This document shows positions 1-8,128 of a stretch of 15,427 bases of DNA, one piece after another (the stretch's first letter is position 1; every line of letters starts with the position of its first letter). The notes under the pieces are model-generated. The model saw nothing but the letters and a program-made list of their open reading frames with translations, made no database searches and was not told the origin of the DNA. Made by a program: the position numbers and the translations under genes. This DNA comes from Chrysiogenales bacterium (GTDB taxonomy: Bacteria; Acidobacteriota; Aminicenantia; UBA2199), in NCBI GenBank assembly GCA_004525465.1, contig SPCN01000023.1, positions 1 through 15,427 on the forward strand. The letters run 5' to 3'.

Positions 1-18
1 CCAGGGGAGTTTGAGCCC

Positions 19-618
19 ATGAACGCAGACCCGCAAAAAAAGTCCCGCCTCAGAAAACGGCTGTTCATTTTGGTCGCCGTAATCCTGGGGCTGCTGGCCG
101 TTAACGTGGCCGTACCGCGGAAGAAGGTGCCGCCCTACGTCAGCGCCCGCACCCTGAAAGACCTGGCCGAGCTGGCCACGGTCCAATACAGCGTGACCAA
201 GATCGTTTCCTACAAGGACGTGGCCTGGTACGGCGACCGCAAGATCCTCTTTGAAACGGCGGCCACGGTCAAGGCCGGCATCGACCTGAACGAATTGGCC
301 GACCAGGACATCAGGCTTGAGGGCGACAGGGCGGTGACCATCTCCCTGCCCCGTCCCAAGATTCTCCTCTTTAACATGAAGCCGGAGCATATGCGGGAAA
401 TTTTCAACGAATCGGGCATCCTGCGCAGCAACTTTTCCAACCAGGAAAAGGACGGCCTGCTCAGCCAGGGGGAAAAGGACATACGCGCCAAGGTCGCCGG
501 CATGAACCTCCTCGAGCGGGCAGCGCGCAATGCCCGCACCTTGATCGAATCGTGGCTGACAAAAACGGGTTTTAAAACCGTGAACATCGTGTTCAAGGGA
601 AAAGGGGGACGGCCATGA
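19..618 (+). CDS. DUF4230 family membrane-anchored protein (first of two)
   Basis: A 199-residue protein of unknown function. The N-terminus is basic (KKSRLRKR) and is followed by one hydrophobic segment at about residues 14-33, so the protein is probably anchored in the inner membrane with its body outside the cytoplasm. The rest matches the DUF4230 pattern: a beta-rich part with VKAGIDLNEL, then an SLPRPKIL strand, then a charged helical tail ending in a GFKTVNIVF strand. The ATG is preceded by GGGGAG at 4-9. The next gene starts inside its stop codon (ATGA, 615-618) and is a paralog of it, so the two are co-translated and may form a heteromeric pair. The family assignment rests on recognised sequence pattern; no biochemical role is known to me. 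Confidence 0.8.
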   Translation: MNADPQKKSRLRKRLFILVAVILGLLAVNVAVPRKKVPPYVSARTLKDLAELATVQYSVTKIVSYKDVAWYGDRKILFETAATVKAGIDLNELADQDIRLEGDRAVTISLPRPKILLFNMKPEHMREIFNESGILRSNFSNQEKDGLLSQGEKDIRAKVAGMNLLERAARNARTLIESWLTKTGFKTVNIVFKGKGGRP

Positions 619-1220
619 AAAAATTCCTGTCTCTCCTCAACCTCATCGCCCTGCTGGCCATCCTGCTGCTGCTCTACAGCCCCCTGGCCAAGATCGGCCT
701 CCTGCCTTCGCTGCCCTCTCTCTTTCGGAGCGGCACCCCGAAGATCGAAGAGACCCCGGCCATCATCCAACAGGTGAAGAACATCGCCCAGATGTTCACC
801 CAGACCTTCTACGACGAGTATGTCTACGACACCGGCGTCATGCGCACACCGCCCTTCAACGCCAACAAGCGGCTGATCTTCATCGCCAAGGGCGAGGTGA
901 TCGCCGGCTTCGACCTGTCGGAACTGAACGAAAAGTCGATCATCCGCCGCGGCAAATCCATCGTGGTCAAGCTGCCGCCGGCCCGCATCCTGGACGTGGT
1001 CATCAACCCCAGCGGCTTCGAGACCTTCCTCGAGGAGGGGGAGATCACCTTCGAGGAGAGCAAAAAATTCCGCGAGGACGCCCGGCGCATCTTCGACCGC
1101 AACGCCCGCGAAAAGGGCATCCTGAAAAATAGCGCCGCACAGGGCCGGCAGATGCTGGAAAAATTCTTCCGCCTGCTGGGCTTCGAAACGGTGGACATCA
1201 TCATTCCCGAAAGCAGATAA
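615..1220 (+). CDS. DUF4230 family membrane-anchored protein (second of two)
   Basis: A 201-residue paralog of the preceding gene. A hydrophobic N-terminal segment (about residues 5-30, rich in Leu) acts as membrane anchor or signal. The body repeats the DUF4230 hallmarks: GEVIAGFDLSELNEKSI, then VVKLPPARIL, a charged helical stretch, and a closing GFETVDIII strand. The start overlaps the stop of the first gene by 4 bp and has GGGGGA at 604-609 as ribosome-binding site. Identity between the two copies is modest but spans the whole length, which suggests an old duplication. The function is unknown. Confidence 0.8.
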   Translation: MKKFLSLLNLIALLAILLLLYSPLAKIGLLPSLPSLFRSGTPKIEETPAIIQQVKNIAQMFTQTFYDEYVYDTGVMRTPPFNANKRLIFIAKGEVIAGFDLSELNEKSIIRRGKSIVVKLPPARILDVVINPSGFETFLEEGEITFEESKKFREDARRIFDRNAREKGILKNSAAQGRQMLEKFFRLLGFETVDIIIPESR

Positions 1221-1238
1221 TTAAAATAGGAGAAGCGA

Positions 1239-1769
1239 GTGAAAACTAAAAATCAAATCTTTTTGTTTCTGGCCATTCTGTTTGCTGGCGCGGGTTTCCT
1301 GGCGGCGGGCAGCAGCTACCCGGTTATTTCCGAAGGAGTAACCCTGCAAACGCCGGTACCTTTTTCTGATGCCGTATCCATCGGACTGGATGCGTATTCG
1401 TGCCTCTATCCGGCCGGAGCCAAGCTCGGCAGTGAAGAGTTCGAGATCACTTTTGTCTTTTTCAGCACCCAGATGCAAAGCGATACCGGGTTCAGCGCCC
1501 GGGAGATGCACGACTACGCCCGGAGCACCTTCCTGGGATTGGGCATGCCGGCCAAAGAGAACAAAACCCGGATGTTTGCCGGCAAAGAAGTCAAGGGTGA
1601 CGTGGATGCGACCTCCATCCCGCGCCCGGCCATTTGCGAAAGCTACCTGCTTTCCCTGGCCGACGGCCGCAAACTGGCTCTGGCTTTTAAAGCCGCGGCG
1701 ACCACGGATAAAAACCTGGCTGAAAAGATCATCGCTGCCGCAGCGCAAACTTTCAGCGAAAAAAAATAA
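1239..1769 (+). CDS. small secreted protein of unknown function
   Basis: A 176-residue protein that I do not recognise. It starts with GTG, supported by AGGAGA at 1228-1233. A signal peptide is clear: KTKNQ, then a hydrophobic core through residue 20, and a probable signal peptidase I site near AAG-SS. There is no lipobox cysteine. The mature part is a small alpha/beta sequence of about 150 residues with no catalytic motif that I can name. It follows the DUF4230 pair after 18 bp and is probably in the same transcript. It probably acts in the periplasm. Confidence 0.75.
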   Translation: MKTKNQIFLFLAILFAGAGFLAAGSSYPVISEGVTLQTPVPFSDAVSIGLDAYSCLYPAGAKLGSEEFEITFVFFSTQMQSDTGFSAREMHDYARSTFLGLGMPAKENKTRMFAGKEVKGDVDATSIPRPAICESYLLSLADGRKLALAFKAAATTDKNLAEKIIAAAAQTFSEKK

Positions 1770-1777
1770 AAAAATCA

Positions 1778-1808
1778 TTGACTCTCCCCCTGGGGCAGGC
1801 TTTACACT
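1778..1808 (+). promoter_or_regulatory. possible sigma-70 type promoter
   Basis: TTGACT at 1778-1783 is followed 17 bp later by TTTACA (1801-1806), or 19 bp later by TACACT (1803-1808). It lies just upstream of the broken GyrI-like gene. The -10 match is imperfect, so this is tentative. Confidence 0.3.
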
Positions 1809-1836
1809 GGCAGCAAATCCCCTGAGGAGGTTTATC

Positions 1837-2383
1837 ATGAAGGGAAAAATCGATTTCAAAAAAGAGTACAAGTATTTGTTTTCGGCCGCGGCCAAGGAGC
1901 CGCAAAAAGTGGCTGTGCCGGATTTCAAGTATCTGATGGTTGACGGTCAGGGCGATCCGAACACGGTGCCCGAATTTCCTGAAAAAATCCAGGCGCTTTA
2001 CAGCCTGGCCTACACCGTGAAATTCATGCTCAAGCAGGACCGCCGGACGCTGGGCGGCCGGCAAACCTTTTTCCCTGTATTACGACGACGAATACAAGGA
2101 GGAAAACGCCGCCATCGAGGCCTGCCTGGAAGTGCAAAAAGAGATCAGTAAAGCCGGGGTCTCCTGTCACCGACTGGTCGGGGGCAAAGCGCTGACCCTG
2201 ATCCATTACGAACCCTACGAGGAGCTGGGTCGCAGCTACCAGCGGCTCTACGAAGCCTGCCGGGAAAAAGCCCTCGAGGTAGTCCTGCCCATCCGCGAGC
2301 AGTACCTGAAAGGGCCGGGCCTGATCTTCCGCGGCAATCCCAGAAAGTACGTCACCAAGCTTATTTTCCAGGTCCAGTCCTGA
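1837..2383 (+). pseudogene. GyrI-like effector-binding protein, frameshifted or chimeric
   Basis: A strong Shine-Dalgarno (TGAGGAGG, 1823-1830) precedes ATG 1837. The first frame reads about 68 residues that match the N-terminus of the COG4832 GyrI-like family (KIDFKKEYKYLF, LMVDGQGDPN, ALYSLAYTVKFMLKQ). Near 2040 similarity stops in that frame and continues in the +1 frame to the TGA at 2381-2383. That second part is the C-terminal half of a classical GyrI/AraC-type effector-binding domain (GKPFSLYYDDEYKEENA, then HYEPYEELGRSYQRLY, PIREQYLKGPG, GNPRKYVTKLIF). COG4832 proteins normally continue with a PLEGLWW region, which is absent, and the usual first half of the second domain is also missing. 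The simplest reading is a deletion joining two neighbouring paralogs out of frame. A sequencing or assembly error at about 2040-2046 would explain the frame change but not the missing segments. The normal fold binds small hydrophobic or cationic molecules. Confidence 0.75.
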
Positions 2384-2403
2384 AAGTTTATTCATTTTAT
2401 CTA

Positions 2404-2432
2404 TTGACTTTTCATATTGGACTTGCTAAAAA
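2404..2432 (+). promoter_or_regulatory. possible sigma-70 type promoter for the propeller protein
   Basis: TTGACT (2404-2409), a 17-bp spacer and TAAAAA (2427-2432) lie in the AT-rich 87-bp gap upstream of the ATG at 2480. The -35 box is good and the -10 box weak. Confidence 0.4.
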
Positions 2433-2479
2433 AGCCTTGTTGGAAAAAGCAAATAAAAAACAGCAATTAGGTGAGAAAA

Positions 2480-4501
2480 ATGAAATTTGCCCCTCTTCTA
2501 TTTTTGATAATGACATTCCTGGCCCCGATTGAAGCTTGGTCGCAAACGAGCTGGCTGCCCGCCGATATCCGCCTCGATACCGGCGGCCAACCGCTGAACA
2601 AGGAATCCAACGACCCGCAAATGGCAAGTTCAGGAAATCGGGTCTACGTCGTCTGGACAGACAGTCGCGACTATTCGGACATTTATTTCAACTACTCCAG
2701 CGACAACGGCCGCCACTGGCAAACACCGGACCTGAAGATCAACCACAGCATCGGGGCGAATGCATACTCACCGGCCATCGCTTGTTCCGGAGCCAACGTC
2801 TACGTCGTCTGGACCGACAATCGCGATAGCCTCACTGGTCACAACATCTATTTCAACTACTCGACCGACGGCGGCGTTCATTGGCAGGACGAGGATATCC
2901 GCATCGACCATGGCAGCGGCGTCGCCGATTCAAGGAATCCCAAGATATGCACCGTCGACAATCATATTTATGTTTTTTGGGATGACGACCGCGGCGGCAG
3001 CACCGACAATATCTATTTCAACCGCTCCAGCGATGCCGGCCTAACCTGGGAAGGCGCGGACACCCAGATCGATGCGTTTTCCGGCCCCAGTCCGGTTCCG
3101 GCTTATTTGCAGGTCGGTTGTACCGCTTCCCAGGTCTACGCCGTGTGGCGGGGAAGCCTCTCCGGTTCGCTCAACATCTACGCGAATCATTCATTGGACA
3201 ACGGCGCCAGTTGGCCCCAGGCGCAGCGCATCGACACTCCCGGCGGCCCGTCGACGGGATGTACGAGTCCCGCCCTCAGCTGTTCCGCTACCCATGCTTT
3301 CGCCGTCTGGCAGGACGAGCGCAACGGTTCCAGGGACATCTACTTCAACCGCTTCACCGTCAGCAGCGCCAGCTGGCAGATAAGCGACACGCATATCGAC
3401 CATGTTCCGGACGGCAGCAACGCCTATACTCCCCAGGTCGCCTGTTCCGGAACCAGCGTCTGTATCATCTGGTCCGATAACCGCAACGGCAACGACGATA
3501 TCTATGCCAACCATTCCAGCGACAATGGCGCCAATTGGCAAGGCAGCGATACCCGCGTTGACCTGGGCACCGCGGCCGGCGACAGCGGCTCCTGGGGGCC
3601 CAGGATCTGTATGTCCGGCAGCAACGTCTATGCCGTCTGGGATGACTTGCGGAATGGCGCCGAAGACATCTATTTCAACCTCTCTGCCAATGGCGGCGCC
3701 GATTGGCGTAGTTTTGACACCCGTCTCGACAGCGGCGATCCGCCCGGGGAGCACGATTCAAAATATTCTCAAATATCATGTTCACCGACCAGTGTTTATG
3801 TCGTCTGGGTGGACTTTAGACAGCCATTTCCCGAATTCGACATCTATTTCAACGCCCTGCTGGAAGCCCACCCAATTGCCAATGAATTGCCCATAGCCAT
3901 GATCAGCGGCTCCTCGACCTATTGTCTGCCCCCAAAAACTGTGAGTCTCGACGGCTCGGGCTCGTACGACAGCGACGGCTCCGTCGCCGTCTACTCCTGG
4001 CAGCTGACCGCAAAGCCGATCGGCTCCGCGGCGGCGCTCTCTGCCGGCGACGCGTCCGCCGTCACCTTCAGCGCCGACCTGGCCGGTCGCTACGTCGTCA
4101 CGCTGCAGGTGCAGGACAACCTCGGCGCCTGGAGCGCGGTGACTTCCGCGACTGTCACGGTCTCGGCCGGCGACCCGCCCGGGCTTGCCATCCAGGGCTT
4201 GCGCAAGCAAGAACGGGCCTGGATCATCCGCAAGGACTACGTTGAGCTGACGTTGAGCACCACCCCGCCCGCCTCGGACTGTGTCCTGGCCATTTCAGGC
4301 TACCGCCTGCTGCGCCGCCAGGGCCAGGGGCCCTGGGTCACGATCAAGGAGATCGCTCTCGAGGAATTCACTCTGCAGAGCAATATCCTCATCTTGATCA
4401 TCACAGATAAATTCCTCGAAAAGAACGCCGCCTATACCTATCGCCTGGCCGCGCTGGACGCCAACGGCCAGGAAGCGGCCGCGACCGAAATCACTCTCTA
4501 A
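2480..4501 (+). CDS. secreted eight-repeat beta-propeller-like protein with PKD domain
   Basis: A 673-residue exported protein. The ATG at 2480 is preferred over the GTG at 2471, because AGGTGA at 2469-2474 is well placed for it and it opens directly into a signal peptide (MKFAPLLFLIMTFLAPIEAWSQ). Residues from about 50 to 460 hold eight repeats of about 55 residues. Each contains a [YF]xVWxDxR strand, then DIYFN, and in most units an Asp-box-like SxDxGxxW turn, as in sialidase/BNR-type propellers. Residues about 470-565 are a PKD domain (SLDGSGSYDSDGSV, then YVVTLQVQDN). The last 100 residues resemble a fibronectin type III fold. The catalytic residues of true sialidases are not evident, so a binding or surface role is more likely than hydrolysis. 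Its stop codon overlaps the ribosome-binding site of the barrel gene downstream, so co-expression is likely. Confidence 0.85.
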   Translation: MKFAPLLFLIMTFLAPIEAWSQTSWLPADIRLDTGGQPLNKESNDPQMASSGNRVYVVWTDSRDYSDIYFNYSSDNGRHWQTPDLKINHSIGANAYSPAIACSGANVYVVWTDNRDSLTGHNIYFNYSTDGGVHWQDEDIRIDHGSGVADSRNPKICTVDNHIYVFWDDDRGGSTDNIYFNRSSDAGLTWEGADTQIDAFSGPSPVPAYLQVGCTASQVYAVWRGSLSGSLNIYANHSLDNGASWPQAQRIDTPGGPSTGCTSPALSCSATHAFAVWQDERNGSRDIYFNRFTVSSASWQISDTHIDHVPDGSNAYTPQVACSGTSVCIIWSDNRNGNDDIYANHSSDNGANWQGSDTRVDLGTAAGDSGSWGPRICMSGSNVYAVWDDLRNGAEDIYFNLSANGGADWRSFDTRLDSGDPPGEHDSKYSQISCSPTSVYVVWVDFRQPFPEFDIYFNALLEAHPIANELPIAMISGSSTYCLPPKTVSLDGSGSYDSDGSVAVYSWQLTAKPIGSAAALSAGDASAVTFSADLAGRYVVTLQVQDNLGAWSAVTSATVTVSAGDPPGLAIQGLRKQERAWIIRKDYVELTLSTTPPASDCVLAISGYRLLRRQGQGPWVTIKEIALEEFTLQSNILILIITDKFLEKNAAYTYRLAALDANGQEAAATEITL

Positions 4502-4512
4502 GGAGCACCACG

Positions 4513-5064
4513 ATGAAAAAGATCTTATTGCTGGTCCTGGGAATATCTTTACTGGTCACAGCCTCTTGGGCCAAGGGCTTCTCCCTGGCCCCGACCATCT
4601 CTTACCTGGGCAAGGACGATGCCGGCTTCAAGGAGGTCTACGGCTCGGGCGGCATCCAGCCCGGTTTGCGCGCCGAAGCCGTGGTCTGGAAGGGACTGTC
4701 CATCTACGCCTCCTACGGTTATTTCAGCAAGAAAGGGACGACCCCGGTCCTGGAAGAGGAAGCCAAAACCACCCAACACTCCATTTCATTGGGAGCGGCC
4801 TGGCGGGGAACTCTTTCGGAAAAAATGAGCTGGGGAATCTATGCCGGGCTGCTGCATATCCGCTACCAGGAGGAGGCGCTCGGGGAAAAGATCAAGGACG
4901 GCTCCAGCGGACTCGAATTGGGAGCGCTGTTGGACTACAACCTCTCGGAAAAGATCTTCCTCTTTCCCTTTCTCTCCTACCTGGCTGCCAACGACACCAT
5001 CGACGATATAAAAATAAAATTGGGGGGCTTCAAGGCCGGTTTCGGCCTGGGAGTGCGTTTGTAA
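4513..5064 (+). CDS. small outer-membrane beta-barrel protein
   Basis: A 183-residue protein with a clear signal peptide (MKKILLLVLGISLLVTASWA, cleavage after AWA). The mature part alternates short amphipathic strands and polar turns: LRAEAVVWKGLSIYASYGYF, SISLGAAWRG, SWGIYAGLLHIRY, SSGLELGALLDYNL, and GGFKAGFGLGVRL at the end. This fits an eight-stranded OmpX/OmpA-like barrel of the OMP_b-brl type. AAGGAG at 4500-4505 overlaps the stop of the preceding gene, and the ATG follows 7 bp later, so the two are probably one transcript. The barrel could accompany or anchor the propeller protein at the cell surface, which is inference. It ends only 35 bp from the convergent SDR gene, and I see no hairpin terminator between them. 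Confidence 0.75.
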   Translation: MKKILLLVLGISLLVTASWAKGFSLAPTISYLGKDDAGFKEVYGSGGIQPGLRAEAVVWKGLSIYASYGYFSKKGTTPVLEEEAKTTQHSISLGAAWRGTLSEKMSWGIYAGLLHIRYQEEALGEKIKDGSSGLELGALLDYNLSEKIFLFPFLSYLAANDTIDDIKIKLGGFKAGFGLGVRL

Positions 5065-5099
5065 TTCCGCCAGCAAGCAGGATATCCAGCTGAATTGAT

Positions 5100-6281
5100 T
5101 TACTGAAAAAGTTTTTTCCCCCAGTCGGCGGAAACCGCGAAAGCCATGCACCTTTCAAAAATCTCATAACTGAAATCCGGCGGGAGAACACCGCCGGTCG
5201 CACGGTCGGTATTTTCCCTTTTGAAAATTCTTTGGTCTGAAATATAGGGCCGGTAGGCTTTGATGAAATGGTCGAAGAGCTCCTCGGGAGGATTTCGCAT
5301 CTCCGCCGCGGCGGCTGTGCCAACGACAACCTCAATCCCGCTTATTTTAAGAAAACGCTCAGTATAGGATGCCAGTCTGGCCATGCTTTGCGGATGATTG
5401 CTGGTTATGTGATAGATTGCTTCATTCACGGGTGTCTCTAGTATGGAGAGAATGATCTTTGTAAAATAATTTACGGGGATCAGGTTTATTTTCCCTTGTT
5501 TGGGGATGAAAATGCGCATGGGAAGGTGAAGCGCGCCATCATCTTTTATATGAATGCCGCACTCCGCTGATTTGATCCCGTGGTTATTCTTTATTTCATC
5601 GAAATAGATATCCCGTATTTGCTGCATGGATCTGACCGGAAAATAGAGCGCATTGAAGCGGAGCGATCTTCCCGTAAGCGAGTCCCCGTAAACGATCGAG
5701 GGACGTATGATTGTATGGGGAATTTGCTCCTTCCTGCATTTTGCGGACACGATATCCTCTGCCTGCGCCTTGCTCTCTTCATACACATTGTTGAAATGTT
5801 TCGAATTCACCGGAACCTCGGGACATTCCAACCTGTCGATGCCGGCCGCATAAGCGGAGCTGATCAAGTGAAAGCACCGTGTCCGGCTTGCGCACGCAAA
5901 ATTAAGGACTTCATTGAGATTCTCCACATTGGACCGCATCACCCTTGTCCGGTTCTTCTCGGCAAAACTGGTATCCGAGGCGCAGTGAATGATTGATAAA
6001 CCCCTGCCGCATAAACTCTCATATTCATCTTTGCCAAGCCCCAGTCTGATTTTCAGAAAATCGGTTTCATGAAATTCAAGCAGCCCCTCAAGGTGTTCCA
6101 TCCCGAACCAGTTAAGCAGTTTCCTGATTCTCTCCTGCAGCGATTCGGAGCCCGCAGCCCGCCCGGCAATGACAACGCCCCGGCCCTTTGACAGAAGCCC
6201 GGCCATGATGTGGCTGCCCAAAAAGCCCGTGGCGCCGGTCAGCAGGTGCTTGCCATCATCCCCTGCTTCTGTTACGGGCAT
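5100..6281 (-). CDS. thioester-reductase-like NAD(P)-dependent SDR protein
   Basis: A 393-residue extended short-chain dehydrogenase/reductase. The Rossmann motif TGATGFLG sits at residues 15-22. ISSAYAAG near residue 140 gives the serine, and YEESK gives Tyr167 and Lys171 of the catalytic YxxxK. RPSIVYGDSLTG (about 193-204) is typical of the NAD_binding_4 / thioester-reductase (Lys2, male-sterility) branch. That branch reduces acyl thioesters to aldehydes or alcohols, but this protein has no adenylation or carrier domain, so it would need a separate acyl-CoA or acyl-carrier substrate. A simple epimerase or 3-beta-hydroxysteroid-dehydrogenase-like role cannot be excluded. Its start lies 10 bp inside the end of the FAD oxidase gene and has only a weak ribosome-binding site, which suggests translational coupling. 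A probable partner in one pathway is therefore that oxidase. Confidence 0.8.
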   Translation of the reverse strand: MPVTEAGDDGKHLLTGATGFLGSHIMAGLLSKGRGVVIAGRAAGSESLQERIRKLLNWFGMEHLEGLLEFHETDFLKIRLGLGKDEYESLCGRGLSIIHCASDTSFAEKNRTRVMRSNVENLNEVLNFACASRTRCFHLISSAYAAGIDRLECPEVPVNSKHFNNVYEESKAQAEDIVSAKCRKEQIPHTIIRPSIVYGDSLTGRSLRFNALYFPVRSMQQIRDIYFDEIKNNHGIKSAECGIHIKDDGALHLPMRIFIPKQGKINLIPVNYFTKIILSILETPVNEAIYHITSNHPQSMARLASYTERFLKISGIEVVVGTAAAAEMRNPPEELFDHFIKAYRPYISDQRIFKRENTDRATGGVLPPDFSYEIFERCMAFAVSADWGKKLFQ

Positions 6282-8128
6282 GGTTCATTCCCGGCTGCTG
6301 AATAGAGAAAGCTCTCTTTCCTGCTGAACCCCTGGGCAAACACATGCTTTATCCAGGTTACCGTTCCCGTTTCGGCCGAAAACCTCTCGATCATCATACC
6401 GGCTTCCATCATGGCCTGGCGCATCTTCACTTTTTCATCCGCGTCGTTCTGGTCGAGGTAGTAATCATATTCAAACACGCAGCGCTTGCCGTCATCAAGA
6501 GGCGTGATGAAACCGAAATCGTTCTTCAGCCCGTGGCTGTCGGCGATGCGTTTGAACTCACTGTTAATCTCTATTATCAGTTTATTGTCAATCGGGAGGT
6601 AGACAATCAGGGGAACCACATGTTTCTCACGGCCCATGCGCGAGCTGACGATGCGGAACATGTTCAGCCACACCGGGTCGGTCATTTCGGGCCTTGAATA
6701 GAGCTTCTCAAAAAAAGGACGAAGCTCTGGGTCGACGTCGCGTACAAGCTGGGCCGGGGAAGGTGCCAGCGCCGCTTCGGCAAGGTCGGGGAAACGTTTC
6801 AGTCCGATGTACGAATATGGCTCCCCGTCGGCAAACTCCTCCAGGAGGTCAAGCCATTTGGCCGAGGTGAGTGAGGGCAGCCCCAGGTTCAGGGTTCTGA
6901 TCATGCGGTTGTCAAAGTAGTGATGTCCCATCGCTTTGATCGCAGCGAGCGCGTATTGATCCCCGATCACAAGCACAAGGTATTCAATTTTCAGCTTGTC
7001 CCTGAAAGTATCCTTCACCTCTGCCGCAAGTTCTTTGGTGGGGGAGAGAAAAACCGATATATACTCTCCGCCCAGCACAGCGATCGCCAGGCCTATGCGC
7101 CGCCTGGCGCATTCCCTTGTGAAATCAAGCGCCTGCTCCAGGGACGCGAATGGAACAAACGCGGCGCCTTCATCGGCGCCAATAGGGTGAAGCCTGATAT
7201 ATGCGGCTGAGCATATCCCCGGTATGCCTGCAGCCTCCTTGCTTAACGCAAAGAGGTTCGGTGCGGATCTATCACTGAGCCGGAACACTCCCCCATCGAG
7301 TCCCACAAACTCTGCATCGATGTAATTGTCAGCGGCAGTACCATAGCTCGCCGAAAATGTCGAGAATATTCCCGAACACATGATGTTGGCGCAAACCAGC
7401 GCCGCGGGCTCAGCGACATTGACCCTGAATCCGCGCTGCACGGCGGCTTTCTGAAGATCGAAGGCGGCGACACCGGGGCCCACTTTGACCAGCCAGTTCT
7501 TCTCGTCAAAGTCGATGGCCTTCATTCTGCCCAGGTCGATCACCGCTCCCTCGCTCATGACAAAGCCCATAACGCTTGATCCGTTCCCTCTCACGGCGTA
7601 AGGAATTTTATGACGGTTAAGAAGCGTGATCACCGCCGAGATTTCTGCGGTTGACTCAGGCATAATCACATATTCCGGCGGACGCGGCTCCGCCATGGGA
7701 CAGGGGTCATGAGCATAGGTAAGGGCAACCGCGCGGTCATTGGTTGCCCAGTATTCACCAACTATTTTTTTCAATCCATCCAGGATGCTGTCTTTTTCAG
7801 AGGCAAGCACCTCGCCGCCGGAGTTTAGGTGCAGGGCGATATGCTCTTTCAGGGCCTTCATGACAGCAGACGGTTTCATCTCCGTCACAAAATAGCACTG
7901 GTAGTCGCATTTGCCGCAGAGGTCGCAGCTCTCAGCGATCTCCACACACTTTTCTGTAACCGGGATCCGGCCCTCGGCCAGGGCGGCATAAAGATCCATC
8001 CTGCCCTGGGGATAGAAGCAGACATAATGTTTTTCCGCTCCCGGGGCGCACAAGCCGCTGCCTAAAAAATCGATCTTGCACATGGCATAATGGCGGCAGT
8101 TCTTTGCGGTCTGCAGTACATCGTTCAT
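6272..8128 (-). CDS. FAD-linked oxidase with N-terminal iron-sulfur region
   Basis: A 618-residue flavoprotein. Residues about 154-285 form an FAD_binding_4 (PCMH-type, vanillyl-alcohol oxidase/D-lactate dehydrogenase) domain: VIMPESTAEISAV, then PYAVRGNGSSVMGF, VKVGPGV and the NYIDAEFVGLDG segment. The C-terminal half fits the substrate-binding part. The first 80 residues are cysteine-rich: C11, C17, C27, C37 and C61, then C68-x2-C71-x2-C74-x3-C78, which is a ferredoxin-like [4Fe-4S] motif. Electrons could pass from FAD through the cluster to a carrier. Most FAD/Fe-S fusions of this class have the cluster domain at the C-terminus, so the order here is less usual. The substrate is unknown; a hydroxy acid or an acyl-type alcohol is possible. 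The start is supported by GAGGG at 8141-8137 with 8-bp spacing. It is the upstream partner of the overlapping SDR gene. Confidence 0.85.
   Translation of the reverse strand: MNDVLQTAKNCRHYAMCKIDFLGSGLCAPGAEKHYVCFYPQGRMDLYAALAEGRIPVTEKCVEIAESCDLCGKCDYQCYFVTEMKPSAVMKALKEHIALHLNSGGEVLASEKDSILDGLKKIVGEYWATNDRAVALTYAHDPCPMAEPRPPEYVIMPESTAEISAVITLLNRHKIPYAVRGNGSSVMGFVMSEGAVIDLGRMKAIDFDEKNWLVKVGPGVAAFDLQKAAVQRGFRVNVAEPAALVCANIMCSGIFSTFSASYGTAADNYIDAEFVGLDGGVFRLSDRSAPNLFALSKEAAGIPGICSAAYIRLHPIGADEGAAFVPFASLEQALDFTRECARRRIGLAIAVLGGEYISVFLSPTKELAAEVKDTFRDKLKIEYLVLVIGDQYALAAIKAMGHHYFDNRMIRTLNLGLPSLTSAKWLDLLEEFADGEPYSYIGLKRFPDLAEAALAPSPAQLVRDVDPELRPFFEKLYSRPEMTDPVWLNMFRIVSSRMGREKHVVPLIVYLPIDNKLIIEINSEFKRIADSHGLKNDFGFITPLDDGKRCVFEYDYYLDQNDADEKVKMRQAMMEAGMMIERFSAETGTVTWIKHVFAQGFSRKESFLYSAAGNEPCP

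Noticed and set aside
1787..1806. Possible sigma-54 promoter upstream of the GyrI-like gene
   Set aside because: A GG is present, but no GC follows at the required 10-bp spacing.
1221..1928. Open frame of 235 residues on the - strand
   Set aside because: It is antisense to the secreted protein gene and the GyrI-like gene and lacks a credible ribosome-binding site or motif.
3191..3754. Open frame on the - strand rich in Gly, Ala and Val
   Set aside because: It is a mirror of the repeated propeller units; the repeats keep the frame open by chance.
5065..5099. Bidirectional terminator between the convergent genes
   Set aside because: Only short palindromes such as GGATATCC are present and no stem followed by a T-run.
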